Below are positions 34,666 to 43,261 of a DNA stretch of 55,860 nt, in pieces. Below the pieces are notes generated by a model that saw only the letters and a list, made by a program, of their open reading frames with translations, had not been told where the DNA came from and did no database searches. The translations under genes were made by a program, and so were the position numbers. Position 1 is the stretch's first letter, and each line of letters opens with the position of its first letter. Source of the stretch: Saprospiraceae bacterium (GTDB taxonomy: Bacteria; Bacteroidota; Bacteroidia; Chitinophagales; Saprospiraceae); contig JABARE010000034.1 of the NCBI GenBank assembly GCA_019187365.1, positions 1 through 55,860 of the forward strand. Reading direction: 5' to 3'.

Positions 34666-35975
34666 TCTTTTGAATTTTCACCTTTGGTGGATCCCGGGGT
34701 GATTGCGTCGAGCAGACCAGCCATGCGCATCGTCAGGTTTCTCCGCGAATAAGCCTCAATGCAGGCATCGTCGGGAGAAAAGCCCCCGGATGCCAACCAC
34801 CCAAAGGCCTGGTCCAGCATGTTGCGCATGCCCGCTCCATCGTCGAATCCGGCATTGACGCCGGCGCAACAGGACTCGAGGATGGCAGCAGCATCACTGC
34901 CGGGAGGCGATATCGAAAGAATGGGTTTATGCAAAAATAAATATTCGAACAGTTTGCCGGTGACTACGCCGGGGTCGCCGGGAACACCAACCAGCAAAAG
35001 CAAGTCAGCTTCCCAAAGCTTTTCCTGCAATAGGGCGTGGGGCATCGCCGGCAGATGCACGACGTTGCGCAGTCCCGCGGCTTTTGCACAGTCCGGTATC
35101 CCGGGGTCTACCGTGCCAATAAAGGTGAGCTGGAAGCGATCGCGAATCGCCTGCCGCCTTTCTACTTCGGAGGCAAGTACCTCCCAAAATAACCCGGGGT
35201 TGCGGTCCTGCGTAAGGACCCCTGCGTACAGCATCTGCACCTTATCGCCCTTGGGCACTTGTTCCGGCCTGGTAAAGGGCTCAAATCCGTTTGTAACGAC
35301 GGAAACGGAACGCCCAGACAACTCCTCAAGGCCCTTCTGGCAATGCCTGCTCACCGTCACCACGGCAGAAGCCTGCCGAAGAACGGTCTGCTCAAGTCGC
35401 CGGTGTCGCCACCTTGCCAGCCATCCCGGTCTGAATTGTTTAAAAAAGAAAATTTGCGTCCATGGATCCCGGAAATCAGCCAACCAGGGTATGCCCGTCG
35501 CTGCATGAAGCTTAAGCCCGATCAGGTGCATGCTATGGGGCGGCCCCGTACTGACTATGGCATCAACGGGGTGTGCCTTGAGGTAAAATTGCAACGTGCG
35601 AACAGACGGGCCAATCCAAAAACACCGGGGATCGGGGATCAGCAAATTGCCTCGAACCCAAATCGCCAGGGCCTGCCGCCAGCCCCCGGCACCCCCGGAG
35701 CCGAGGACGGTGGGGTCGATGTGTCCTCCGCGGCCCCTCATGCGACGAAACCAGCTGTAAGGTTCCCAAATGCGTCTTCGGATGATCTCTACGCCCTCGG
35801 GCACAAGCGCTGCCAATCCGGGATCGAGATAGGGATATTCTCCGTTCTCAACGGTATAGACCACCGGTTCCCACCCATATGCCCGAAGGTAGCGCACAAA
35901 ATGCAGCCAACGCTGGACGCCCGATCCCCCTGAAGGAGGCCAGTAATAACTGATCACCAATACCCGCTTGCGCAT
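34659..35975 (-). CDS. Glycosyltransferase family 4-like protein
   Basis: A 438-residue GT-B-fold enzyme that transfers a sugar from a nucleotide donor, probably during surface polysaccharide synthesis. The N-terminus RVLVISYYWPPSGGSGVQRW is characteristic. The acceptor domain continues with ADFRDPW and the linker with VVTNGFEPF. The donor domain has MLYAGVL, FIGTVDPG and the GKLFEYLFLHKPILSISP segment with the conserved Glu. The ATG at 35975 was chosen because it matches the usual start and follows a TAAATTTG box by 6 nt. An ATG at 36011 and a GTG at 36053 extend the frame without recognisable sequence. Confidence 0.87.
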   Translation of the reverse strand: MRKRVLVISYYWPPSGGSGVQRWLHFVRYLRAYGWEPVVYTVENGEYPYLDPGLAALVPEGVEIIRRRIWEPYSWFRRMRGRGGHIDPTVLGSGGAGGWRQALAIWVRGNLLIPDPRCFWIGPSVRTLQFYLKAHPVDAIVSTGPPHSMHLIGLKLHAATGIPWLADFRDPWTQIFFFKQFRPGWLARWRHRRLEQTVLRQASAVVTVSRHCQKGLEELSGRSVSVVTNGFEPFTRPEQVPKGDKVQMLYAGVLTQDRNPGLFWEVLASEVERRQAIRDRFQLTFIGTVDPGIPDCAKAAGLRNVVHLPAMPHALLQEKLWEADLLLLVGVPGDPGVVTGKLFEYLFLHKPILSISPPGSDAAAILESCCAGVNAGFDDGAGMRNMLDQAFGWLASGGFSPDDACIEAYSRRNLTMRMAGLLDAITPGSTKGENSKDY

Positions 35976-35981
35976 CGGGCT

Positions 35982-35989
35982 CAAATTTA
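35982..35989 (-). promoter_or_regulatory. -7 promoter box before the glycosyltransferase
   Basis: On the minus strand TAAATTTG is followed by 6 nt and the ATG at 35975, the same arrangement as for the GH3-like gene. If functional, the mRNA is leaderless and the upstream ATG at 36011 is not used. Confidence 0.45.
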
Positions 35990-36053
35990 AGGGCTCTTCC
36001 AACAATTCCATTTTACAGGCAAAATGAGCAGAAGACCTTTCTGTGCAACCCAC

Positions 36054-36268
36054 CGTGATGGCAGACTGTATTTATGATGTTGACGGAGTGAGATGAGGAG
36101 GACTTTGGTGTGCAACATTTGACTATGAGACAGCAAAGCAAGGTGAAATCAAATTCATTTTATGCGATAGACCCTGGGATATTACAGATGGACCAGCTTG
36201 CATAGAGCAGCGCATTGAAGCCAAGTCACTCAGCGGATACAGCCACAGGTCGATTCCCCTTTCGTGAT
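36054..36268. other. Intergenic region without a gene
   Basis: About 215 bp between the divergent glycosyltransferase and asnB. I see no open frame of note. It is purine-rich on the plus strand and contains AAATTCATTT followed by a degenerate stretch, at 36153-36180, that faintly resembles part of the 148-bp repeat; the match is too weak to call. Confidence 0.4.
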
Positions 36269-36276
36269 TACCTTTG
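36269..36276 (+). promoter_or_regulatory. -7 promoter box of asnB
   Basis: TACCTTTG matches TAnnTTTG and lies 10 nt before the ATG at 36287. The predicted leader is very short. Confidence 0.5.
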
Positions 36277-36286
36277 TTCAACAACT

Positions 36287-38233
36287 ATGTGCGGCCTCGC
36301 CGGTATTTACGATCCAGACGGCAAACCCGTCGACCTCAGACAGTTGCGTGCTATGACCGCCCAAATCCGGCACCGGGGGCCCGACGACGAAGGTTTCCTC
36401 CTTGCAAACGCGCGCTCCGGGGAATTGCGTTCTTATGCAGGTGCAGATACCCTGCCGGAACTGGCCTCAGCATTGCCTTCCCTGCCTGCGCATACCCAGT
36501 GCAACCTTGGCCTTGGATTCCGAAGGCTTGCCATCATCGATGTGAGCGCTTTGGGTCACCAGCCCATGGTCGACCCTTCCGGACGGTGTGCCCTGACGTT
36601 CAACGGAGAAATTTACAACTACCGGGAGATCCGTGCCGAACTCGAAGCGCGGGGCTGCCGTTTCACCACCCAAAGCGATTCTGAGGTCCTGCTACAGGCA
36701 TATTGCGTTTGGGGAAAGGATTGCCTGCAACATTTTGTCGGCATGTTTGCTTTTGCCATCTGGGATGGTGCGAACAAACGTTTGTTCATTGCCCGCGACC
36801 GGCTGGGCATTAAGCCCTTGGTTTATACTAAGGTCGGACATACCTATTACTGGGCTTCCGAAGAAAAACAACTGGTCAGGGCAGCCCGTATCGCTTGCAC
36901 CCCCAATGAAAACGCCATCCTGCGCTTGCTGCGAGACAACGCCTTATTCGAACACCCGGATACTTTTTTCAAAGAGATCCACCAATTGCCGGCCGCCTGT
37001 TATGCGACCATTGATGCTTCCGGCATGCGCATCGAACGATACTGGTCCATACCGCAACCCAACTACGGGGACCTCCAAAACCTGGAAACTGCTAAATCCG
37101 CACTCCGCGAAATGCTCAACCAGTCGCTGCGATTGAGGCTGCGGTCCGATGTCCCTCTGGGTGTCGCACTGAGCGGAGGCATTGATTCTTCGACCATAGC
37201 CTGTCTGGCCAGGTCGCTCAGCGATGCAGACATGAGAACCTTCTCCGTTTACTACGAGGGATCCAAATACGACGAAAGGCCTTACATGGATGCAGTCGTC
37301 CGCACCGGGGGATTTCAACCGGTGTATTACACCGCCCACTCCGGAGCCGATGCTGCCGCTGTCCAACATTGGATATTTCATCAGGACGCCCCGACCTCCG
37401 GCGCAAGTCCCTTTTCCTCGTACCAGAACTACAAAAATGTTCGCGATGCCGGCATTGTCGTTCTTCTCAATGGACAGGGAGGCGACGAGCTGTTTGCGGG
37501 ATATCCGTATTTTTTAAAATACCAGCTCGCCCAACAATACCGGAAGGAGGGCTGGACGCCCACAACCCGCTCTCTGTGGGCTATGCTAAGACAACAGGGA
37601 CCCCGCTTTACCGCAGCTCAGGCTTATCTGGCCTGGCAAACCGGACGCCTGGAACCTTCGCAGCTCCGTGCCCTGGAATACCGGAAATACTCTTTGGACG
37701 CCCTTTATCCGTCGGATGCATCTCCAGAATTGCCCCCCCGATGGTCAGATGATCATTTGGACAACGCGCTGCACGCTTCAGTGGTGAGAACACACCTTCC
37801 GCACATGTTGCACTGGGAAGACCGCAACAGCATGGCTCATTCAGTCGAAGCCCGGGTACCTCTTCTGGACCACCGGCTCGTTGAACTGGCTTTTAACATT
37901 CCAGGTAGCCTTAAAATTTACCGGGGAATCCAAAAATTCATCCTGCGAGAAGCCGTTCGCGGTCTGGTTCCGGAAGTGGTGCTGCAGCGCACCGACAAGA
38001 TTGGTTTTGCAACGCCCACCGCAGACTGGACCCTGGGCTCACTCCGCAACGACGTCGCTGATACGCTGCATTCTGCGGGATTTCTTTCCAGGAGCTGGGT
38101 CCACGCCAGTGCTGTTCGCGACCAGTTTGACCAGGATCCCCGCGCTTTCGGAGAGAACGAACTGTGGCGCCTTGCCAACGTGGAATGGTGGTACCGCGCA
38201 TTTTTTGAAACGCCGTTGACTCCGGAATCATGA
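36287..38233 (+). CDS. asnB: Asparagine synthase, glutamine-hydrolysing
   Basis: A class II glutamine amidotransferase joined to an ATP-dependent synthetase, 648 residues. Cys2 is the nucleophile after removal of Met (MCGLAGIYD), which fixes the start at 36287. RHRGPDDEG, RRLAIID, NGEIYNYRE and SDSEVLLQAY complete the glutaminase domain. The synthetase domain has the PP-loop ALSGGIDSS, NGQGGDELFAGYPY and HSVEARVPLLDH. Its place among glycosyltransferase, methyltransferase and flippase genes suggests it may amidate a sugar or surface polymer rather than make free asparagine; that is inference. The stop overlaps the next start (ATGA). Confidence 0.92.
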   Translation: MCGLAGIYDPDGKPVDLRQLRAMTAQIRHRGPDDEGFLLANARSGELRSYAGADTLPELASALPSLPAHTQCNLGLGFRRLAIIDVSALGHQPMVDPSGRCALTFNGEIYNYREIRAELEARGCRFTTQSDSEVLLQAYCVWGKDCLQHFVGMFAFAIWDGANKRLFIARDRLGIKPLVYTKVGHTYYWASEEKQLVRAARIACTPNENAILRLLRDNALFEHPDTFFKEIHQLPAACYATIDASGMRIERYWSIPQPNYGDLQNLETAKSALREMLNQSLRLRLRSDVPLGVALSGGIDSSTIACLARSLSDADMRTFSVYYEGSKYDERPYMDAVVRTGGFQPVYYTAHSGADAAAVQHWIFHQDAPTSGASPFSSYQNYKNVRDAGIVVLLNGQGGDELFAGYPYFLKYQLAQQYRKEGWTPTTRSLWAMLRQQGPRFTAAQAYLAWQTGRLEPSQLRALEYRKYSLDALYPSDASPELPPRWSDDHLDNALHASVVRTHLPHMLHWEDRNSMAHSVEARVPLLDHRLVELAFNIPGSLKIYRGIQKFILREAVRGLVPEVVLQRTDKIGFATPTADWTLGSLRNDVADTLHSAGFLSRSWVHASAVRDQFDQDPRAFGENELWRLANVEWWYRAFFETPLTPES

Positions 38234-39339
38234 AACAACTGAACTTCAAGACCATCCGGATGCAGGCACAAAGGCTCGAAGAGGACCTTCGCCATCTTCC
38301 GGTTGAATCCCTGGGAGTTCATCCCAGCGTACTGAGCTATTTTCGATTTGACCTGCCCAAGCTTCGGTATGTTTGCGACGTCAACGCCCACCTGCTGTTT
38401 CATGCACTTGAAGATCTGAATTCAGTGAACGAACAAACGTTCGTTATTGACCATGGCGCAGGCATTGGTTTCTTTTCCATGCTCGTAAAACGCTGTGGCC
38501 TGCGCTGCATCAGCCACGACATTGCACCTGAGTACATCGAGGGAATTAAAAGGATAGGTCACGCCCTGAATGCACTTCCAGACCATTTTGTAACGGGTGA
38601 CACGGAAGCACTCATCGATTGTTGCACAAAATATGACCTGCAGGTGTCGGCACTGGTCTCCAGAAACGTCATCGAACACGTACCCGACTACCGCACACTC
38701 TTCCGGCAACTGGCGGGCCTGCCATCAGCGGAGCTCAACCTCGTGTTTTCCACCTCGGCAAACACCCACCACCTCCTGGTGAGACGCATTCATCACAAGA
38801 TCCACGCGAGATACGAAAACGTAGGCAGCAATACCGATATGGACAATCCGGCGTTGAATGCATCCAACTGCGGTATGCGCATCCGGGAGCAACTCATCCG
38901 AAAACGCCATCCGGATATGAATGAATCCGTCGTCAGGCGCCTGGCAGAAAACAACCGGGGTTTTACCGGTGACGAGATCTTCGCACGCGTCGACCAATTT
39001 CTCCAGTCCGGAGCGCTTCCGCCACCTCACGTGCACCCTACCAACACCTGCGACCCGTTGAGCGGAGCCTGGGTGGAACGGCTGGTTGCCGCCAGCGACT
39101 ACGGCCAGGCCGCTTCAGAAGCAGGCTTTCGCTTCCAATTGCTCAATGGCTTTTACAATACTCATTATTCCCGGGACTGGATGAATCTGGCGGCCAGTGG
39201 GCTGAATCTGCTTCTGAGGATCTTGCCACAAGGTGCCGTCTGGCTTTCTCCAACTCTGGTGATGAAGCTCAGCAGGACCGGTAATATGCGCGTTTCTCTC
39301 CCTGGTCCTTCAACCGACGATGCCCATGAATTTTTATAA
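38230..39339 (+). CDS. Class I SAM-dependent methyltransferase-like protein
   Basis: A 369-residue soluble protein. Residues about 70-160 match a Rossmann methyltransferase: FVIDHGAGIGFFSML (SAM motif I, with DHGAGIG), an acidic end of strand 2 (CISHDIAPEYI), and RNVIEHVPDY (motif IV region with the common EH). The remaining 200 residues have no recognised domain. It overlaps asnB by 4 nt and the flippase gene by 20 bp, so the three genes form one operon. The substrate is unknown; a sugar or lipid-linked intermediate is a reasonable guess. Confidence 0.75.
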   Translation: MKQLNFKTIRMQAQRLEEDLRHLPVESLGVHPSVLSYFRFDLPKLRYVCDVNAHLLFHALEDLNSVNEQTFVIDHGAGIGFFSMLVKRCGLRCISHDIAPEYIEGIKRIGHALNALPDHFVTGDTEALIDCCTKYDLQVSALVSRNVIEHVPDYRTLFRQLAGLPSAELNLVFSTSANTHHLLVRRIHHKIHARYENVGSNTDMDNPALNASNCGMRIREQLIRKRHPDMNESVVRRLAENNRGFTGDEIFARVDQFLQSGALPPPHVHPTNTCDPLSGAWVERLVAASDYGQAASEAGFRFQLLNGFYNTHYSRDWMNLAASGLNLLLRILPQGAVWLSPTLVMKLSRTGNMRVSLPGPSTDDAHEFL

Positions 39340-40600
39340 GACCAGCCTCTATAGCGCCGGCTTCTCCATCGTCAACCTCATCACGGGCATTGCCATTACA
39401 AAGATCACCGCCCAACTGCTGGGCCCCGTTGGTACCGCCTACATCGGCAAATTCGCGAACATATCCGGATTGGTACTGGTTGTATCCACGGCATCCATAT
39501 CGGTAGGTCTGATACGCTACATTTCCGAATCCCGCGATGATCCTTCGCGGTTACAAAAAATACTGCAAACGGCTTCTGCATTGATCCTGGCGGGCAGCAT
39601 CCTGGGATGCGCATTCATCTTCGCCTCCTACCGGTACTTGCTACAAGCTGTTTTCAACCAGCAGGATTTTTCTCCGGCTTTCCTGGTATTTGGAATTTTT
39701 TTGCTCCTGATCTCAGCACAGGTCATGGTCAATGCATTGCTCAACGGACTAGGAGCAATCCGCACCCTCGCCCTGGTAAACGCTTGTGCAGCGCTGGCCA
39801 ATATGGCAGCAACGATCTATTGCGTCTATCGATTCAACATTACCGGAGCCCTGCTGACAAACTCTCTCTATGGCATTCTGTACACCCTGACCGGATGCAT
39901 TGCGCTTCGGCGCATGGGCTACCTGCGCTGGCATTATTTCAAACCGGTCCTGGATCGCACCCTGGCCATCCAATTGCTGAAATACGGAACGTATGCAGCC
40001 ATTACTTCCTCGAGTTGGATGCTCGCCATGTTGCTCATACGGGAAGATGTAGAAAGCCGGCTCGATACGGCATCGGCCGGACTCTGGCAAGCCATGTTCA
40101 GCCTGTCGGACCGCTACCTCGGCGTAGTGACCAATGTGATGATGATCTACTTCATCCCTCGCTTCTCTGGCATCCGCGAGGCAGCGCCGCTCATTCGCGA
40201 AATGCGAAACGCCTTTGTGCGCATCCTTCCCGCCATGTTCATGCTGTGTCTGACCATCTGGTTGCTAAGAGATTGGATTATTTACATCTTTCTGGCAAAA
40301 TCCTTTGAGCCCATGCGCGGCTTGTTTGGATTTCAGCTGGCAGGAGACTTTTTCAAAATTGTTGCCAGTCTGATGGCATACCTGATAGCCTCAAAAGCCA
40401 TGTTTCGCACGGGCCTCAAAGCAGACCTCAGCTTTCACATCGTCCTCGTCCTGTTCTCCCATGCAGGGTTGCTGATGTTCGGTCTCCCAGGTGCCACCTG
40501 CGCTTATGCCATTGCCTGCATGGTTTACTGTTCGCTTTACCTTTATTTCTTCAGGGATCTGATTACACAGGTTGGCCGCAGTTTTACTTCGAATTCATAA
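39320..40600 (+). CDS. O-antigen translocase-like flippase (Wzx type)
   Basis: A 426-residue polytopic inner-membrane protein with about 12 hydrophobic segments (MOP/polysaccharide exporter superfamily). The N-terminal SLYSAGFSIVNLITGIAITKITAQLLGPVGTAYIG is the characteristic first part of Wzx/WzxE-like translocases. It would flip an undecaprenyl-linked oligosaccharide across the membrane. It is the last gene of the asnB-methyltransferase-flippase operon, overlapping the preceding gene by 20 bp. Confidence 0.87.
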   Translation: MPMNFYKTSLYSAGFSIVNLITGIAITKITAQLLGPVGTAYIGKFANISGLVLVVSTASISVGLIRYISESRDDPSRLQKILQTASALILAGSILGCAFIFASYRYLLQAVFNQQDFSPAFLVFGIFLLLISAQVMVNALLNGLGAIRTLALVNACAALANMAATIYCVYRFNITGALLTNSLYGILYTLTGCIALRRMGYLRWHYFKPVLDRTLAIQLLKYGTYAAITSSSWMLAMLLIREDVESRLDTASAGLWQAMFSLSDRYLGVVTNVMMIYFIPRFSGIREAAPLIREMRNAFVRILPAMFMLCLTIWLLRDWIIYIFLAKSFEPMRGLFGFQLAGDFFKIVASLMAYLIASKAMFRTGLKADLSFHIVLVLFSHAGLLMFGLPGATCAYAIACMVYCSLYLYFFRDLITQVGRSFTSNS

Positions 40601-40704
40601 ACGATGGCGGGCCTGATTTCTGATGGCGGATTCCCTTTCAAACAACTTGTGCCAGAGTCCATTGCAATGCCCGGGGCTGAGTCTTCCCTGAACGATCGTC
40701 CAAT

Positions 40705-41337
40705 TCAGGCGTGGCTGGTCAGCAGACTGAAAAGACCGGTTGCCACCATGGTTAAACCCGTGATCATTCCGGCGTAATGCTCCAGACGGTGGGTATCAAA
40801 TTGCTGGATGCCCTTGAGCGCCAGATAAACCCAGACTACCATTCCTGCGATGCTGATCAGAGCATAACAGGCCACACATAAAACCAGGAGAGCCGGGCCA
40901 ATCATCCCTGCATTGATGAAATAGGCTTCTATTTCCAGACAGGGCGATAAAAACATGTAGGCCAAAAGCGCATAGGCAATCTGCTTTTTGGTACGCGTCT
41001 GCTCCAGTATTTGTGCGTCAATGTGAAAGTGATGGTGGGTGTGATGGCGGTAGAGGAAATAAATTCCAGCTCCAATGAGCAAAATGGGGCCCACCCATAC
41101 CAGCAGGAACTGGTACTGGCTGCTGATCCGGTGGAACATCCAACCCAGCAGGAGTCCCAGCAAGATGGTGCTCAACACGTGGGAAAGCGCCAGGTAAAAG
41201 CTCAGTCGCATCGTCTCCCGCTGCGTCCAGTTCTGCAAACGGGCCAGGGTTACCAGTGGAAGCCAGTGGCTGGGTATGAGTGCATGCAACAAGCTTATGA
41301 TGATGGTACCGGCAATGACCTCGTTCATGTCGGCCAA
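40705..41337 (-). CDS. Polytopic membrane protein with NicO/HupE-like His motifs
   Basis: A 210-residue protein with six hydrophobic segments. Segment 1 carries SLLHALIPSHW, reminiscent of the His-containing first helix of NicO/HupE/UreH-like metal transporters. A histidine-rich loop (RHHTHHHFHID) follows segment 3. Metal transport or metal handling is suggested by these residues only. It is convergent with the flippase gene and upstream of no other gene. It may belong with the stress module, but no CTGAT-N3-TGTCA site is visible at its promoter. Confidence 0.6.
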   Translation of the reverse strand: MADMNEVIAGTIIISLLHALIPSHWLPLVTLARLQNWTQRETMRLSFYLALSHVLSTILLGLLLGWMFHRISSQYQFLLVWVGPILLIGAGIYFLYRHHTHHHFHIDAQILEQTRTKKQIAYALLAYMFLSPCLEIEAYFINAGMIGPALLVLCVACYALISIAGMVVWVYLALKGIQQFDTHRLEHYAGMITGLTMVATGLFSLLTSHA

Positions 41338-41400
41338 ATATCCGAAAAGATTTTTGCCAATGGCAATAATCGCCGATAAAAACTCCTACTCCGATCAACT

Positions 41401-42258
41401 TCAGGATTCATATAAAATCAGCACCGGGTGTGCCAGGTGCTTTACGAGAGGAAGGGTGTGCCCACGAAAGAATAGGTAGTAAAGAAAATTGCGCTGGTGG
41501 GGCAGCAGGATGAGCAGGCCGGCAAGGGAATTGCGCATATGCGCTTCAACAGATAGTTCAAATTCTCCCGCACAAATGTATTTGCGCTTTGTTTTTAGTT
41601 CGCCGAACAGCAGCTCGATCAACGCAGCATGCTTCTCTTCCTCAATTTCCTGCTTCCCTTCATGCACATGTACAAATTCGAGGAGTCCCTTGCGTAGAAA
41701 GTCGTATTGCTGAAAAAGGTGCATGGATGCCCGGTTCAGGCGAAGGTGAAAATCAGTCGCAAAACAAACGCGGTCGTTGAAGGCTTCGAATCCAAAACCC
41801 GGAGGAATGAGCAGCAGGGGGATGTGGGATTGTGCAAGTACCTGCTGGCTGGTACTGCCGAGCAATATTTTGGATATGTTGCCACCACCCCGGCTCCCCA
41901 TGATGATGAGCTGGGAACCCGTGGATGCAACGTTGCGTAGAATGGTCTGAGCAGGTGCACCGCTGTCGCAAAGAACGCGCAAGGACCTCTTTCGAATCCG
42001 ATTGTCTGACAGGAAGTGGCGTATGTATTCCTCCAGTGCCTGTTTCTTCTCGTCCAGGTAAACACCAAAGTCGTAAACCGGAGCAAAACTCTCCACTCCT
42101 CCCTCATAGGGGGAGACTACATGGAGGATGATGACCTCTGCTCGCTCCCTGACAGAGAGCTTCAATCCAAAACGCAGGGCATCTTCCGAAGCCGGCGAAA
42201 AATCAATGGGAATGAGCAAGCGTTTGTCTTTCTCCATAACCAAAAGCTCTTGGGCCAT
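41401..42258 (-). CDS. Universal stress protein, tandem UspA domains
   Basis: A 285-residue cytoplasmic protein. The first UspA domain (about 8-150) has LLIPIDFSPASEDALRFGLKLS and the ATP-loop-like GSRGGGNISKILLGSTSQQVL. The second half (about 160-285) is a divergent UspA-like fold lacking a clear nucleotide loop. The ATG at 42258 nearly coincides with the predicted transcription start, so Met8 (42237) is the likelier start if the -7 box at 42264-42271 is used. The gene is divergent from a second uspA and carries a FixK-like site upstream (42294-42307). Confidence 0.85.
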   Translation of the reverse strand: MAQELLVMEKDKRLLIPIDFSPASEDALRFGLKLSVRERAEVIILHVVSPYEGGVESFAPVYDFGVYLDEKKQALEEYIRHFLSDNRIRKRSLRVLCDSGAPAQTILRNVASTGSQLIIMGSRGGGNISKILLGSTSQQVLAQSHIPLLLIPPGFGFEAFNDRVCFATDFHLRLNRASMHLFQQYDFLRKGLLEFVHVHEGKQEIEEEKHAALIELLFGELKTKRKYICAGEFELSVEAHMRNSLAGLLILLPHQRNFLYYLFFRGHTLPLVKHLAHPVLILYES

Positions 42259-42263
42259 GCCCC

Positions 42264-42271
42264 TAAAGATA
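42264..42271 (-). promoter_or_regulatory. -7 promoter box of the minus-strand uspA gene
   Basis: On the minus strand TATCTTTA resembles TAnnTTTG. Its upstream edge is 29.5 bp from the centre of the FixK-like site, identical to the spacing at the CBS-gene promoter. Confidence 0.5.
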
Positions 42272-42293
42272 AAAATAGCTGTTGAATTGCTCC

Positions 42294-42307
42294 CTGATGA
42301 ATGTCAA
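42294..42307. promoter_or_regulatory. FixK/FNR-like anaerobox between divergent uspA genes
   Basis: CTGATGAATGTCAA matches the anaerobox core TGAT-N4-GTCA. Its centre (42300.5) is 29.5 bp from the minus-strand -7 box and 50.5 bp from the plus-strand -7 box. The 21-bp difference is two helical turns, so it could activate both genes. Confidence 0.6.
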
Positions 42308-42340
42308 TGTGCACATTGAGCAAAATCATGGCGTTTTCGC

Positions 42341-42361
42341 AAACAAAGGTTAACTTTGTTT
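42341..42361. promoter_or_regulatory. 21-bp palindrome containing the plus-strand uspA -7 box
   Basis: AAACAAAG (42341-42348) and CTTTGTTT (42354-42361) flank GTTAA. The plus-strand -7 box TAACTTTG (42351-42358) lies within the palindrome, 39 nt before the uspA ATG. It may be an operator overlapping the promoter. Confidence 0.5.
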
Positions 42362-42397
42362 GAACTGCTACTCCAAAAGCACCGTTACTTTCATGTT

Positions 42398-43243
42398 ATG
42401 TCCCCTGTGAAGAAGATATTAGTGCCTGTGGATTTTTCGGAAATGGCTCAATGCCTGGTCCGATATGCCGTAAGCATGGCCCGGGCCACAGGTGCGGAGT
42501 TGCACTTTTTGCACGTCTACCAGGCACCGGTGGTTTCTGCAGATGCTTTTGTGTACGTGCCCGATGCCGACACCCTGGAACACATGAAGACAAACCATGT
42601 GGACCGACTCAGAAATCTCGTTCAATCGGAGTGTTCGGCACAACAGGCTTCAATTTACATCGCAATGGATGGTATATACGGGGTGGCAGAAGATGAGATC
42701 ATTGCTCAGGCGAAGCAGGTCTCCAGTGACCTCATCCTCATGGGATTACAGGGCTCAGGATATCTGCGCGAAAGGCTGCTCGGCAATACGGCAACTCACC
42801 TCTTTTTACATGCTCCCGTTCCCGTTTTGGCCATTCATCCAAAAACGGAATTCGCACCATTTCGCAATGTAGTTTTTGCTTACGATCAGCGTACTTTTAA
42901 CAACAAAGCCCTGTTGCGCCCTCTCAGAGCGATAACCGATTTTTTGGGGGCCAGACTCCATGTACTCAGCATCGTCAGTGAACTGCACGACTTTCCCATG
43001 CTCGCAGACAGTCTGAGGTCCAATGCACTGGACCCCGGCTTTCCAGAGGACTCCACATCTTACCATATACTCCAGCACGACGACGCGGTAGAGGGATTGA
43101 AGGAATATTGCGAAGAAAATACCATTGACCTTCTGACACTCGTTGCAAGAAAGCACAGCTGGCTTTCCAATTTACTTTCCGAGCGAGTCAGTAAAAAAAC
43201 AGCGTTCCGTTTGGAGTTGCCGGTACTGGCGCTTCACGATTAA
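42398..43243 (+). CDS. Universal stress protein, tandem UspA domains
   Basis: A 281-residue cytoplasmic protein. The first domain has KKILVPVDFSEMAQCLVRYAVSMA and the loop GLQGSGYLRERLLGNTATHLFLHAPVPVLAI, a G-x2-G-x9-G(S/T)-type ATP site. The second domain (about 150-281) ends SNLLSERVSKKTAFRLELPVLALHD and is degenerate. The start at 42398 was chosen as the first in-frame ATG; the TTG at 42356 lies in the promoter. It is followed after 18 nt by the small acidic-protein gene. Confidence 0.87.
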   Translation: MSPVKKILVPVDFSEMAQCLVRYAVSMARATGAELHFLHVYQAPVVSADAFVYVPDADTLEHMKTNHVDRLRNLVQSECSAQQASIYIAMDGIYGVAEDEIIAQAKQVSSDLILMGLQGSGYLRERLLGNTATHLFLHAPVPVLAIHPKTEFAPFRNVVFAYDQRTFNNKALLRPLRAITDFLGARLHVLSIVSELHDFPMLADSLRSNALDPGFPEDSTSYHILQHDDAVEGLKEYCEENTIDLLTLVARKHSWLSNLLSERVSKKTAFRLELPVLALHD

Positions 43244-43261
43244 CATTAAAATCCAAGAAAT

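Noticed and set aside
36054..36268. Degenerate copy of the 148-bp repeat
   Set aside because: Only about a 10-bp exact match (AAATTCATTT) with scattered similarity; could be chance in purine-rich DNA.
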